This document shows, in pieces, positions 1-6,583 of a stretch of 9,820 nucleotides of DNA. Within the stretch, counting starts at the first letter, position 1; each line of letters begins with the position of its first letter. Under the pieces are notes generated by a model. It worked only from the letters and a program-made list of their open reading frames with translations, did no database searches and had not been told where the DNA came from. The DNA comes from Hydrogenovibrio sp. UBA654 (GTDB lineage Bacteria; Pseudomonadota; Gammaproteobacteria; Thiomicrospirales; Thiomicrospiraceae), in NCBI GenBank assembly GCA_002299585.1, contig DBOE01000013.1, positions 1-9,820 on the forward strand, written 5' to 3'. A program made the translations under genes and the position numbers.

Positions 1-6
1 CCTCCT
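1..6 (-). promoter_or_regulatory. Perfect Shine-Dalgarno for a minus-strand gene outside the window
   Basis: Read on the minus strand these bases are AGGAGG, the full anti-16S core, lying 8 bases beyond the engB stop codon. The start codon it would serve lies past the left edge. This suggests that engB is followed on the same strand by another translated gene. The other genes in the window have weaker ribosome binding sites, so this one stands out. A chance match remains possible because the start codon cannot be seen. Confidence 0.45.
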
Positions 7-14
7 AGGGTATT

Positions 15-647
15 TTAGTGCCTTTTTTTAGGTGCTTTTACTACTCTTTCATATTCCATCCACTGGTCTATCTTTTGCCAAACCTGTTCTAAACCTTGTC
101 TTTTTAACGATGAAAATAATTGTACCGTTGCGTGTGGGTAGCTTTCTTTAAGCTGTTTTTGTAACCTTAACAAACTTGCCTGTGCGGGTCCTTTTTTAAG
201 CTTGTCTGCTTTGGTTAATAGCACATGCACCGGTATATTTATGTTTAGTGTCCAATCTAGCATTACCATGTCTATTTCGGTAGGTGGCATTCTGGAGTCC
301 ATCAATAGCACTAATCCTTTTAGGGCTTGTCTTTCCTCTATATAGGCAGATAAACCAGCTTCCCAAGCCTTTTTTACTTTTAAATTTACCTTTGCGTATC
401 CATACCCAGGTAAATCTACTAGCTTATGCTCGTCATCACAGCTAAAAAAGTTAAGCATTTGTGTTCTACCTGGTGTTTTACTAATCCTTGCTAGGGACTT
501 TTGCGAAGTAATAACATTTAACGCACTAGACTTTCCTGCATTGGAACGACCAGCAAAAGCTACTTCAAAACCTGTATCTTCAGGGCAATAGGAAAGGTCT
601 GGTGCTGATTTTAAATATTCTGCTTTTTGATAAAGTGGATGTTGCAT
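15..647 (-). CDS. engB: Ribosome biogenesis GTPase EngB (YihA/YsxC)
   Basis: EngB is a cytosolic TRAFAC-class GTPase needed for late assembly of the large ribosomal subunit. The 210-residue length equals that of E. coli YihA. All G motifs are visible: the P-loop GRSNAGKSS at residues 33-41, the switch I region SKTPGRTQ at about 56-63, G3 DLPGYG at 78-83, G4 TKAD at 145-148 and G5 SSLK at 179-182. The N-terminal part, with SAPD and DTGFEVAFAGRSNAGKSSALN, closely follows the enterobacterial protein. The tail ends in basic KAPKKRH. The ATG at 647 has no clear Shine-Dalgarno, but a good minus-strand promoter lies upstream (688-717). The gene diverges from resB. It looks somewhat richer in G+C (about 35-40% in sampled lines) than the genes to its right. 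Identification is secure. Confidence 0.97.
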   Translation of the reverse strand: MQHPLYQKAEYLKSAPDLSYCPEDTGFEVAFAGRSNAGKSSALNVITSQKSLARISKTPGRTQMLNFFSCDDEHKLVDLPGYGYAKVNLKVKKAWEAGLSAYIEERQALKGLVLLMDSRMPPTEIDMVMLDWTLNINIPVHVLLTKADKLKKGPAQASLLRLQKQLKESYPHATVQLFSSLKRQGLEQVWQKIDQWMEYERVVKAPKKRH

Positions 648-668
648 AGTTTGTGTTTTTTTAAAGTG

Positions 669-674
669 TATAAT
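669..674 (+). promoter_or_regulatory. Candidate -10 box for resB-ccsA-dsbA
   Basis: A perfect TATAAT lies 36 bases before the chosen resB start. Transcription would begin near 681, giving a leader of about 30 bases. No good -35 hexamer sits 16-18 bases upstream: TTGTGT at 651-656 is too close and TTGCAT at 642-647 too far. The promoter may therefore depend on an activator, or the match may be chance in AT-rich DNA. If real, it makes the TTG at 627 unusable as a start. Confidence 0.35.
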
Positions 675-687
675 TTATTTTTTAAAT

Positions 688-717
688 ATTATATGTTTTT
701 TAATTTTATCATGGCAA
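688..717 (-). promoter_or_regulatory. Candidate sigma-70 promoter for engB
   Basis: On the minus strand TTGCCA (712-717) and TATAAT (688-693) are separated by 18 bases, a near-consensus pair. Predicted initiation is near 681, leaving a leader of about 34 bases before the engB ATG at 647. The -35 element overlaps the start codon region of resB, so engB and resB transcription would compete for the same stretch of DNA. Confidence 0.5.
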
Positions 718-2657
718 ATAAATCTACCCTCTTAATTCGTTTTTTAGGTTCAATGAATCTTGCAGTAACCTTATTGGTCATGCTGGCTGTGGCTTCTGTA
801 ATAGGTACAGTCTTAAAACAAAACCAAGCTTTTCAAGATTATATTATTAAGTTTGGTCCTTTTTGGACACAGGTTTTTGATTCCCTTGGCTTGTTCCATG
901 TTTATGGTGCGGCTTGGTTTATCTTGGTATTAGTGTTTTTACTAATTTCAACTGGGGTTTGCCTAACCAAAAACAGCCCTAAATTCATTAAAGATATGAA
1001 AAATTTTAGTGAGTCCTTATCACTAAATTCTTACAAAAACCAACCCTATTCCGAAACTATAGCCCTAGCTAATTTTGATTTAGAAGGTGCAAAAAAAATA
1101 TTAACAGAGCAAGGCTTTAAAACTAAAATCCATCAGCGAAAAGATGGGGTAACTATTGCTGCTATGAAAGGTAAATGGAATAGACTAGGTTATATTTTCA
1201 CTCATTCCTCTATAATAATTATTTGTATAAGTGCATTATTAGACAGTAATTTACTCTTAAAATTTCGAGAACTAACTGGGGATCTTGTTGCAGAAACTAG
1301 ATCAGTATCTCTAAATGAAATACCTAAAAAATCTTGGCTTGGTGAAGACAATTTTTCATTTCGTGGTACAGTAAATGTAGCAGAAGGACAAAAAACAAAT
1401 GTACTATTTTTACCTTATGAAAGAGGTTTTTTAGTTCAAAAATTACCTTTTAGCATTAAGGTTAAAGAATTCAGAATTGAGCATTATGATACTGGGATGC
1501 CTAAATCATTTGAATCAGACCTTATTTTAAACGACCCTAATTTAGAACAACCTATCAAAAAAACTATTCGAGTAAATGAACCTCTATATTATAAAAACTA
1601 TGCTATTTACCAATCTTCTTTTGGTGATGGTGGCTCAATTTTAGATCTTAAAATTTACCCTTTATTATCCCCAGAGCCTAATTCTATTGAAATTCAAACC
1701 GCTATTAGTAGAGTTGAACCTTTAAAAACCCCTTTAGGAGTGTTTAAAGTAGAATTTAACGATTTTAGAGCATTTAATATAATTCCTACCACTGAGGCAG
1801 AAAGAAAAAAAACTGGCAAAAAAACACATAATAATGGGCCAAGCATAACTTTTAAAGTTAGAAATGAACAAGGAAAGGCTTGGGAGTATGAAAGCTTTAT
1901 GCAACCAACTTTGCAAGATAATAGATACTTTTTTATGACTGGCATGCGTACCTCTAGTGCAGAACCTTTCCGTTACTTATTTATTCCTGTTGATGAAAAA
2001 AACAGTTCCAAAAGATTTTTTAAATTTCTGGCTATTATAAATAACCCAATTAAAATCAAAAAATTACTTAATTTATATATTCCAAAAATAGATAGTATCG
2101 ATAATAAAACCTATAATCTACAACTGCAGTTATTTACAAAATTATTAGTACTTTTTCGTAAAAAAGGTTTTCAGGGAATAAATTTATTTGTACAAACAAA
2201 TATACCAAAAGAAGAGCAAGAAAAGGTAAAAGATTATTACCTTGAAAAAACTAGCTTAGCTCTACAAACACTATATTTGAGTATACTTTATCAAGATGAA
2301 CAAAATAAAGACAGTATATCTGAGTTCAATGAACAATGGTTTGAAGATGCAATTATAGCCATCAGTTCTTTGACAAGATATGGTCCTGCTATGTATTTTG
2401 AATTGGTTTCATTTAAACAAATTGATTCCTCTGGATTGCAAATTACTAAATCTCCAGGCAAAGATATAGTGTATTTTGGTAGTTCTTTGCTTATAATTGG
2501 CGTATTCTTTTTATTTTACTTACGCCAAAAGAGAATTTGGTTGGCCTATTCTGTAACAGATAAGAGCTTAATTGTTGCTGGAAAAGACTCTAGAGATCTC
2601 CCTGAAACTAAAAAAGAATTTGCAAAAATGATTGCTATCATAAAACAAAAACTGTAA
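711..2657 (+). CDS. resB: Cytochrome c biogenesis protein ResB (Ccs1)
   Basis: ResB is the inner-membrane partner of CcsA in System II cytochrome c maturation; together they export haem and attach it to apocytochrome CXXCH motifs on the periplasmic side. From the ATG at 711 the product has 648 residues, normal for proteobacterial ResB. Four membrane segments are visible, at about 16-36, 66-84, 160-180 and 586-605. A large soluble domain lies between the third and fourth, as expected. The third begins with the family-like RLGYIFTHS containing His165. The C-terminal SPGKDIVYFG followed by a hydrophobic stretch and RQKRIW is characteristic of the proteobacterial form. The frame is open back to a TTG at 627, but that extension runs into divergent engB and its promoter, and MANKSTLL at 711 fits the family start better. 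ATG 693 is an alternative. No clear Shine-Dalgarno precedes 711. ccsA begins 50 bases downstream. Confidence 0.94.
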   Translation: MANKSTLLIRFLGSMNLAVTLLVMLAVASVIGTVLKQNQAFQDYIIKFGPFWTQVFDSLGLFHVYGAAWFILVLVFLLISTGVCLTKNSPKFIKDMKNFSESLSLNSYKNQPYSETIALANFDLEGAKKILTEQGFKTKIHQRKDGVTIAAMKGKWNRLGYIFTHSSIIIICISALLDSNLLLKFRELTGDLVAETRSVSLNEIPKKSWLGEDNFSFRGTVNVAEGQKTNVLFLPYERGFLVQKLPFSIKVKEFRIEHYDTGMPKSFESDLILNDPNLEQPIKKTIRVNEPLYYKNYAIYQSSFGDGGSILDLKIYPLLSPEPNSIEIQTAISRVEPLKTPLGVFKVEFNDFRAFNIIPTTEAERKKTGKKTHNNGPSITFKVRNEQGKAWEYESFMQPTLQDNRYFFMTGMRTSSAEPFRYLFIPVDEKNSSKRFFKFLAIINNPIKIKKLLNLYIPKIDSIDNKTYNLQLQLFTKLLVLFRKKGFQGINLFVQTNIPKEEQEKVKDYYLEKTSLALQTLYLSILYQDEQNKDSISEFNEQWFEDAIIAISSLTRYGPAMYFELVSFKQIDSSGLQITKSPGKDIVYFGSSLLIIGVFFLFYLRQKRIWLAYSVTDKSLIVAGKDSRDLPETKKEFAKMIAIIKQKL

Positions 2658-2707
2658 CTTATAAAAATATAAAAAATGAACAGTTACAAAATTTTACAGG
2701 TTAAACC

Positions 2708-3883
2708 ATGACAATAATTAATGAAATTTATAAAGAAGAAACAAAAATAAATCTATTTTCAATAAAAGAAATACTATGGATTTTATTTGTTTTAAGCGGT
2801 AGTTTTTTTGCCTGGCTAGAGGTCGGCAATTTAATGGATTTTTACGAAATTGGTATTTTAATTGCCAGTGCAATTTCCTTAATTTTAGTAGGTAAATTTT
2901 GGAATAGTCTAAAAATGCTAAGTTACTGGGTTGCCGGGTTATCCATATTAGCTATTTGGGAATATGCCAATTATAGTAATAAAATAACGGCTAATGAAGA
3001 ATCATTTTTACTAATTTATTTAATTTCTAGTCAAGCTGCTATTATGTGGATGAGTGCCTTATTTGTTTTGGCAATGCTAACCTATTTTATTGCTATATTT
3101 TCTAAATCTATTTATGTAGGAAAGGTTGCAACAGTTCTTACTTGGTCTGGTGCAATGTTTGGTTTAGTTGGCATGATGGTAAGATGGCGTGAGTCTTATA
3201 TTATTAATTTTGAATATGGTCATATTCCTGTTAGTAGCCTATATGAAGTATTTATTTTATTTTCAGTTTTAACTACCCTTATTTATTTGTACTATGAACA
3301 AAAAACTAAAACTAAGGCCTTAGGTGGTTTTGTAATGTTAATTGTAAGTGCCGCAGTAGCTTTTTTACTTTGGTACACTTTTGATAAACAAGCGCATGTT
3401 ATCCAACCACTAGTACCAGCCTTAAAAAGTTACTGGATGAAAATACATGTGCCAGCTAATTTTATTGGTTATGGTGCTTTTTCTATTGCTGCTATGGTGG
3501 GTTTAGCTTATTTAATAACAAATAAAATATCCCAAAACAATCCTAATTCTTCTTTTGTAAAAAGTATGCCATCTACAGAAGAGATGGATGACTTAATGTA
3601 TAAAACCATTTCACTTGGTTTTGGTTTTTTTACCATTGCTACTGTATTAGGTGCTATGTGGGCAGCAGAAGCTTGGGGAGGATATTGGTCTTGGGATCCA
3701 AAAGAAACTTGGGCATTAATTGTTTGGTTAAACTATGCTGCTTGGTTACACATTCGCATGTCCAAAGGTTGGCGTGGTGCTCCTATGGCATGGTGGGCAC
3801 TAATAGGCTTATTAGTTACAACTTTTGCATTTTTAGGTGTTAATATGTTTTTATCAGGATTACATTCTTACGGAGAATTATAA
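2708..3883 (+). CDS. ccsA: Cytochrome c biogenesis protein CcsA/ResC, haem-handling subunit
   Basis: This polytopic inner-membrane protein of the haem handling family binds haem through its WWD domain and, with ResB, delivers it to apocytochromes c. The 391-residue product has many hydrophobic segments. The WWD signature WGGYWSWDPKE lies at residues 323-333. Three histidines are placed as expected for this family: His247 in KIHVPANF before the WWD loop, His348 in AWLH, and His386 in the C-terminal GLHSYGEL. I infer that His247 and His386 are the two periplasmic haem ligands flanking WWD and that His348 is the transmembrane one. PVSSLYEVF at 174-182 is also typical. The N-terminal 100 residues add extra membrane segments before the conserved core, as in longer CcsA forms. 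AGG at 2698-2700 is a modest ribosome binding site. The gene lies between resB and dsbA, almost certainly in one transcript. Confidence 0.95.
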   Translation: MTIINEIYKEETKINLFSIKEILWILFVLSGSFFAWLEVGNLMDFYEIGILIASAISLILVGKFWNSLKMLSYWVAGLSILAIWEYANYSNKITANEESFLLIYLISSQAAIMWMSALFVLAMLTYFIAIFSKSIYVGKVATVLTWSGAMFGLVGMMVRWRESYIINFEYGHIPVSSLYEVFILFSVLTTLIYLYYEQKTKTKALGGFVMLIVSAAVAFLLWYTFDKQAHVIQPLVPALKSYWMKIHVPANFIGYGAFSIAAMVGLAYLITNKISQNNPNSSFVKSMPSTEEMDDLMYKTISLGFGFFTIATVLGAMWAAEAWGGYWSWDPKETWALIVWLNYAAWLHIRMSKGWRGAPMAWWALIGLLVTTFAFLGVNMFLSGLHSYGEL

Positions 3884-3886
3884 AAA

Positions 3887-4510
3887 ATGCACTTTTTTAA
3901 AATAATAGGTTTATTAGTAAGTTTTTTTTTAATTACTGCTAGTGGACAAGCAAGTAATGATTTTGGTTTTATTGAAGGAGTTCATTATAAAAAACTAACC
4001 GAAAAAATAAATATAACCCCATACAAAAAACAAGTTACTGAAATATTTTATTATGGTTGCCCACACTGCTACCATTTAGAGCTTAGCCTAAATGAATGGT
4101 TAAAAAATAAACATAAAGATATAAATTTTGTACGAATGCCTGCTGTTTTAAATAACCAAAATTGGATATTTATGGCAAGAGTTTATTATACCGCCGTAAT
4201 TTTAGGGATAGAAAAACAATTTCACCCTGCTTATTTTAAAGCAGTACAAGGCGATAAAAAAGCTATATTTGATTTAGACTCTTTAGCAAAATTTGTAGAA
4301 CCTATGGGAATTGCAAAAGAAAAGTACAAACAGATTTTTAAAAGTTTTAAAGTTGACCAACTAGTACAACAAGCTAAAGTAAAAACTGATATTTACGGTG
4401 CTTCTGGGGTTCCTGCCGTAATTATTAATGGTAAATATTTAACTAGTGTGGGTATGGCAACTAGTCGTAAAAAATTATGGGAACTAGTCAATCATCTGGT
4501 AAATAGATAA
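3887..4510 (+). CDS. dsbA: Thiol:disulfide interchange protein DsbA-like, periplasmic
   Basis: This is a secreted thioredoxin-fold oxidoreductase that introduces disulfide bonds into exported proteins. The 207-residue precursor opens with a short basic segment and a hydrophobic stretch (about 4-18), ending in a plausible signal peptidase site near SGQA at 19-22. The active site CPHC is at residues 58-61, preceded by TEIFYYG and followed by YHLE, very like E. coli DsbA. The cis-proline loop GVPAVIINGKY is at 174-184, with Val-Pro at 175-176, and a helical insertion lies between the two as in DsbA. The gene starts three bases after the ccsA stop; GGAG at 3872-3875 is its ribosome binding site. 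Its place behind resB-ccsA suggests a role in handling thiols of exported cytochromes as well as general folding, but that is inference. No dsbB is nearby. Confidence 0.92.
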   Translation: MHFFKIIGLLVSFFLITASGQASNDFGFIEGVHYKKLTEKINITPYKKQVTEIFYYGCPHCYHLELSLNEWLKNKHKDINFVRMPAVLNNQNWIFMARVYYTAVILGIEKQFHPAYFKAVQGDKKAIFDLDSLAKFVEPMGIAKEKYKQIFKSFKVDQLVQQAKVKTDIYGASGVPAVIINGKYLTSVGMATSRKKLWELVNHLVNR

Positions 4511-4565
4511 AGTTTAAACCTACATATTCAGACACTTAATATAAAAGCAATAAAGGTATTAAAAA
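4511..4565 (+). promoter_or_regulatory. dsbA-alsS spacer with possible weak promoter and ribosome binding site
   Basis: This 55 bp AT-rich gap is the longest spacer in the plus-strand run, so it could hold a promoter for the second gene group. TATAAA at 4540-4545 could serve as a -10 box, but no convincing -35 lies at the right distance. AAAGG at 4552-4556 is a good Shine-Dalgarno, 9 bases before the ATG at 4566. No terminator hairpin or riboswitch-like fold is visible, so read-through from resB-ccsA-dsbA is equally likely. Confidence 0.25.
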
Positions 4566-6212
4566 ATGAAAGCATCACACCTTTTTGTTCAATGCTTAGA
4601 AAACGAGCAGGTTGAATACATATTTGGTATTCCTGGTGAAGAAAATTTAGATGTAATGGATGCATTATTAGATTCCAAAATTAAATTCATTACCTGTCGT
4701 CATGAACAAGGTGCATCCTTTATGGCAGATATTTATGGGCGTCTAACAGGTAAAGCGGGGGTGTGTTTATCAACTCTAGGCCCTGGAGCAACTAATCTTA
4801 TTACTGGTGTTGCTGATGCTAATATGGATAACTCTCCAGTAGTGGCTATTGCCGGACAGGCGGCAACTACCAGAATGCACAAAGAATCTCATCAAGTATT
4901 AGATCTTGTTAGTATTTTTAAACCAATTTCAAAATATGCTATACAAATATTAGAGCCAGAAACAATTCCAGAAGTAGTAAGAAAAGCCTTCAAACTAGCA
5001 CAAGCTGAAAAGCCAGGGGCTTCATTTATTGACTTTCCCGAAAACATTGCTCAAATGTCTATAATGGATAAACCATTACCAGTCATTACATCACTCTTAA
5101 CACTAGCGGATTCAAAATTGATCATCAAAGCTTCTCAATTAATTAAAGAAGCCAAAAAACCACTTATTTTGGTTGGTAATGGTGCTGTTAGAGCTAAAGC
5201 ATCAAAAAACTTACAATATTTTTCTGAATACACAAAAATACCTGTAGTAAATACCTTTATGGCAAAAGGAATAGTACCTTATTATAAAAATAAACTATCA
5301 ATGGGAACTGTTGGTTTACAAAAAGGTGATTATGAAAATGGTGGTTTTAAAGATGCTGATTTAATTTTATGTGTCGGTTTTGATATGGTTGAATATCATC
5401 CATATTTATGGAACCCTAACCAAGAGCATAAAATAATCCATATAGACACTAAGGCGGCAGAAGTTGATTCTAGTTATATTCCAGATATAGAACTTATCGG
5501 AAATATTGGTAGAAATTTACTAGCTTTAAATGAACAATTACCAAAAAAAGAACAATATCCACAGCCTTTTTCAATCAGAACCGCAATGATTGCAGAAATG
5601 AATAAAAACTCAAATAGTACAGACTTTCCAGTAAAACCCCAAAAAATAATATGGGATTTAAGAACCGCAATGCAAGATGAAGATATTGCTATTAGTGATG
5701 TAGGGGCTCACAAAATGTGGATGGCTCGTTTATTTAAAAGTGAACTACCTAATACTTGTATTATTTCAAATGGTTTTGCTAGTATGGGTATAGCAGTTCC
5801 TGGAGCAATTGGTGCCAAACTAGCTTTTCCTAATAAAGCAGTTGTTGCTATTACAGGTGATGCTGGCTTTATGATGAATTCACAAGAAATTGAAACTGCA
5901 TTAAGATGCAATACCCCTTTTGTAATTTTAATTTGGAATGATAGTCAATATGGGCTAATAAATTGGAAACAAAAAAAAATTTTTGGCCGTTCTTCTAATA
6001 TAGATTTTAAAAACCCAGACTTTGTTCAATATGCTCAATCTTTTGGTGCTACAGGCATAAAAATAAACAAAACGGCAAAACTTTTACCAGCCCTACAAGC
6101 AGCATTACAAAAAAATACTGTAACAATAATAGATTGTCCTGTAGATTATGCAGAAAATAATAGACTAACTGAATTACTAGGTAATGTTATTTCTAAAATA
6201 GGGAAAAGTTAA
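4566..6212 (+). CDS. alsS: Acetolactate synthase, AlsS/BudB-like (thiamine diphosphate enzyme)
   Basis: The enzyme condenses two pyruvates to 2-acetolactate and CO2 in the cytosol, feeding acetoin/butanediol formation or branched-chain amino acid synthesis. The 548 residues show the three-domain ThDP fold. The N-terminal pyrimidine-binding domain has GIPGEENLD at 21-29 and the catalytic glutamate Glu47 in CRHEQGA. The central domain contains ILVGNGA (201-207). The C-terminal cofactor domain has GDAGF at 431-435 followed by ILIWNDSQYG (454-463), forming the diphosphate/Mg site. The NDSxY form, YAQSFGATG and the C-terminal CPVDYAENN resemble catabolic AlsS more than biosynthetic IlvB. HQVLDLVSIFKPISKYA also matches AlsS. 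No ilvN-type regulatory subunit or alsD decarboxylase is adjacent, so which pathway it serves is open. Another ThDP carboligase of the same superfamily is possible but less likely. An A9 tract lies at 5971-5979. Confidence 0.85.
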   Translation: MKASHLFVQCLENEQVEYIFGIPGEENLDVMDALLDSKIKFITCRHEQGASFMADIYGRLTGKAGVCLSTLGPGATNLITGVADANMDNSPVVAIAGQAATTRMHKESHQVLDLVSIFKPISKYAIQILEPETIPEVVRKAFKLAQAEKPGASFIDFPENIAQMSIMDKPLPVITSLLTLADSKLIIKASQLIKEAKKPLILVGNGAVRAKASKNLQYFSEYTKIPVVNTFMAKGIVPYYKNKLSMGTVGLQKGDYENGGFKDADLILCVGFDMVEYHPYLWNPNQEHKIIHIDTKAAEVDSSYIPDIELIGNIGRNLLALNEQLPKKEQYPQPFSIRTAMIAEMNKNSNSTDFPVKPQKIIWDLRTAMQDEDIAISDVGAHKMWMARLFKSELPNTCIISNGFASMGIAVPGAIGAKLAFPNKAVVAITGDAGFMMNSQEIETALRCNTPFVILIWNDSQYGLINWKQKKIFGRSSNIDFKNPDFVQYAQSFGATGIKINKTAKLLPALQAALQKNTVTIIDCPVDYAENNRLTELLGNVISKIGKS

Positions 6213-6539
6213 GTGGTTTATATAAAAAAAGACTCTAATAATACAATTATTGACCTAAGTCTAGAAATAAAAGAAGGTTTTGAAAAAAAATCTATTTTTG
6301 ATCAAGAAATTAAAAAGTTTCTAAAAAATGATAAAGAAAAAATAAAAACTATCCTTTGTGAAATAGATTTAAGCATGGTAAGAATAACCGAAGATTTAAT
6401 AGATATTTTAATTCAAAATGAAAACATGCTATTTACTGACCTACCTGAAGTTGTACAAAACAAATTAAACTTTAAAAAAATGTTAAGAGAACAGTTAAGT
6501 CCTTCGCAAATTATTTATGAAGAACATCTTAAATTATAG
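6213..6539 (+). CDS. Small conserved protein of unknown function, coupled to alsS
   Basis: This 108-residue, charged, probably cytosolic protein has no signal peptide or membrane segment. It begins with GTG immediately after the alsS TAA, with no gap, and AGGGA at 6200-6204 is its likely ribosome binding site, so translation is probably coupled. The N-terminal VYIKKDSNNTI followed by the C-terminal helices MVRITEDLIDILI (55-67) and FTDLPEVVQNKL (74-85) match my memory of a small gammaproteobacterial family that often carries the misleading name 'tryptophan synthase subunit beta like protein'. It is far too short for TrpB and has none of its PLP-site motifs. The biochemical function is unknown. 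The tight link to the synthase makes a partner or regulatory role possible, but nothing resembles an ACT domain of IlvN type. Confidence 0.75.
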   Translation: MVYIKKDSNNTIIDLSLEIKEGFEKKSIFDQEIKKFLKNDKEKIKTILCEIDLSMVRITEDLIDILIQNENMLFTDLPEVVQNKLNFKKMLREQLSPSQIIYEEHLKL

Positions 6540-6557
6540 GAGCCTCCTAAGGTAGGC
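6537..6557 (+). repeat. Small GC-rich palindrome between the 108-aa gene and the M48 gene
   Basis: TAGGAG (6537-6542) and CTCCTA (6544-6549) form an interrupted palindrome that begins at the stop codon of the preceding gene. An alternative pairing, GCCT (6542-6545) with AGGC (6554-6557), overlaps it. The stretch is much richer in G+C than its surroundings. No T-run follows, so it is not a standard terminator. It could be an mRNA processing or stability element, or a protein-binding site. Confidence 0.35.
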
Positions 6558-6583
6558 ACTTAATAACAAAAGAGAATAAAAAA

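Noticed and set aside
627..710. A 28-codon upstream extension of resB from a TTG start
   Set aside because: It overlaps the divergent engB start, lies partly upstream of the candidate promoter, and does not resemble the start of known ResB proteins. ATG 711 fits better.
1694..1945. Open frame on the minus strand inside resB
   Set aside because: It lies wholly within a secure conserved gene, has no ribosome binding site and resembles no protein I know.
2653..2688. Inverted repeat TGTAACT / AGTTACA after resB as a terminator
   Set aside because: The stem is only 7 bp with a 22-base loop and no T-run, and ccsA clearly belongs to the same transcript.
3658..3843. Alternative plus-strand frame inside ccsA
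   Set aside because: It overlaps the WWD motif region, which is clearly read in the ccsA frame.
4512..4519. GTTTAAAC palindrome after dsbA
   Set aside because: An 8 bp AT-rich palindrome is expected by chance and has no terminator features.
4511..4565. TPP riboswitch or leucine/valine attenuator before the acetolactate synthase
   Set aside because: The 55 bp gap is too short, and no leader peptide or conserved THI-box pattern is visible.
5708..5911. Open frame on the minus strand inside alsS
   Set aside because: It runs opposite the conserved cofactor-binding region of the synthase; a by-product of that coding sequence.
21..6560. Shared AGGCACT-like stretch near both 20-26 (minus) and 6554-6560 (plus)
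   Set aside because: The first copy is explained by the last codons of engB; the match is too short to be a repeat element.
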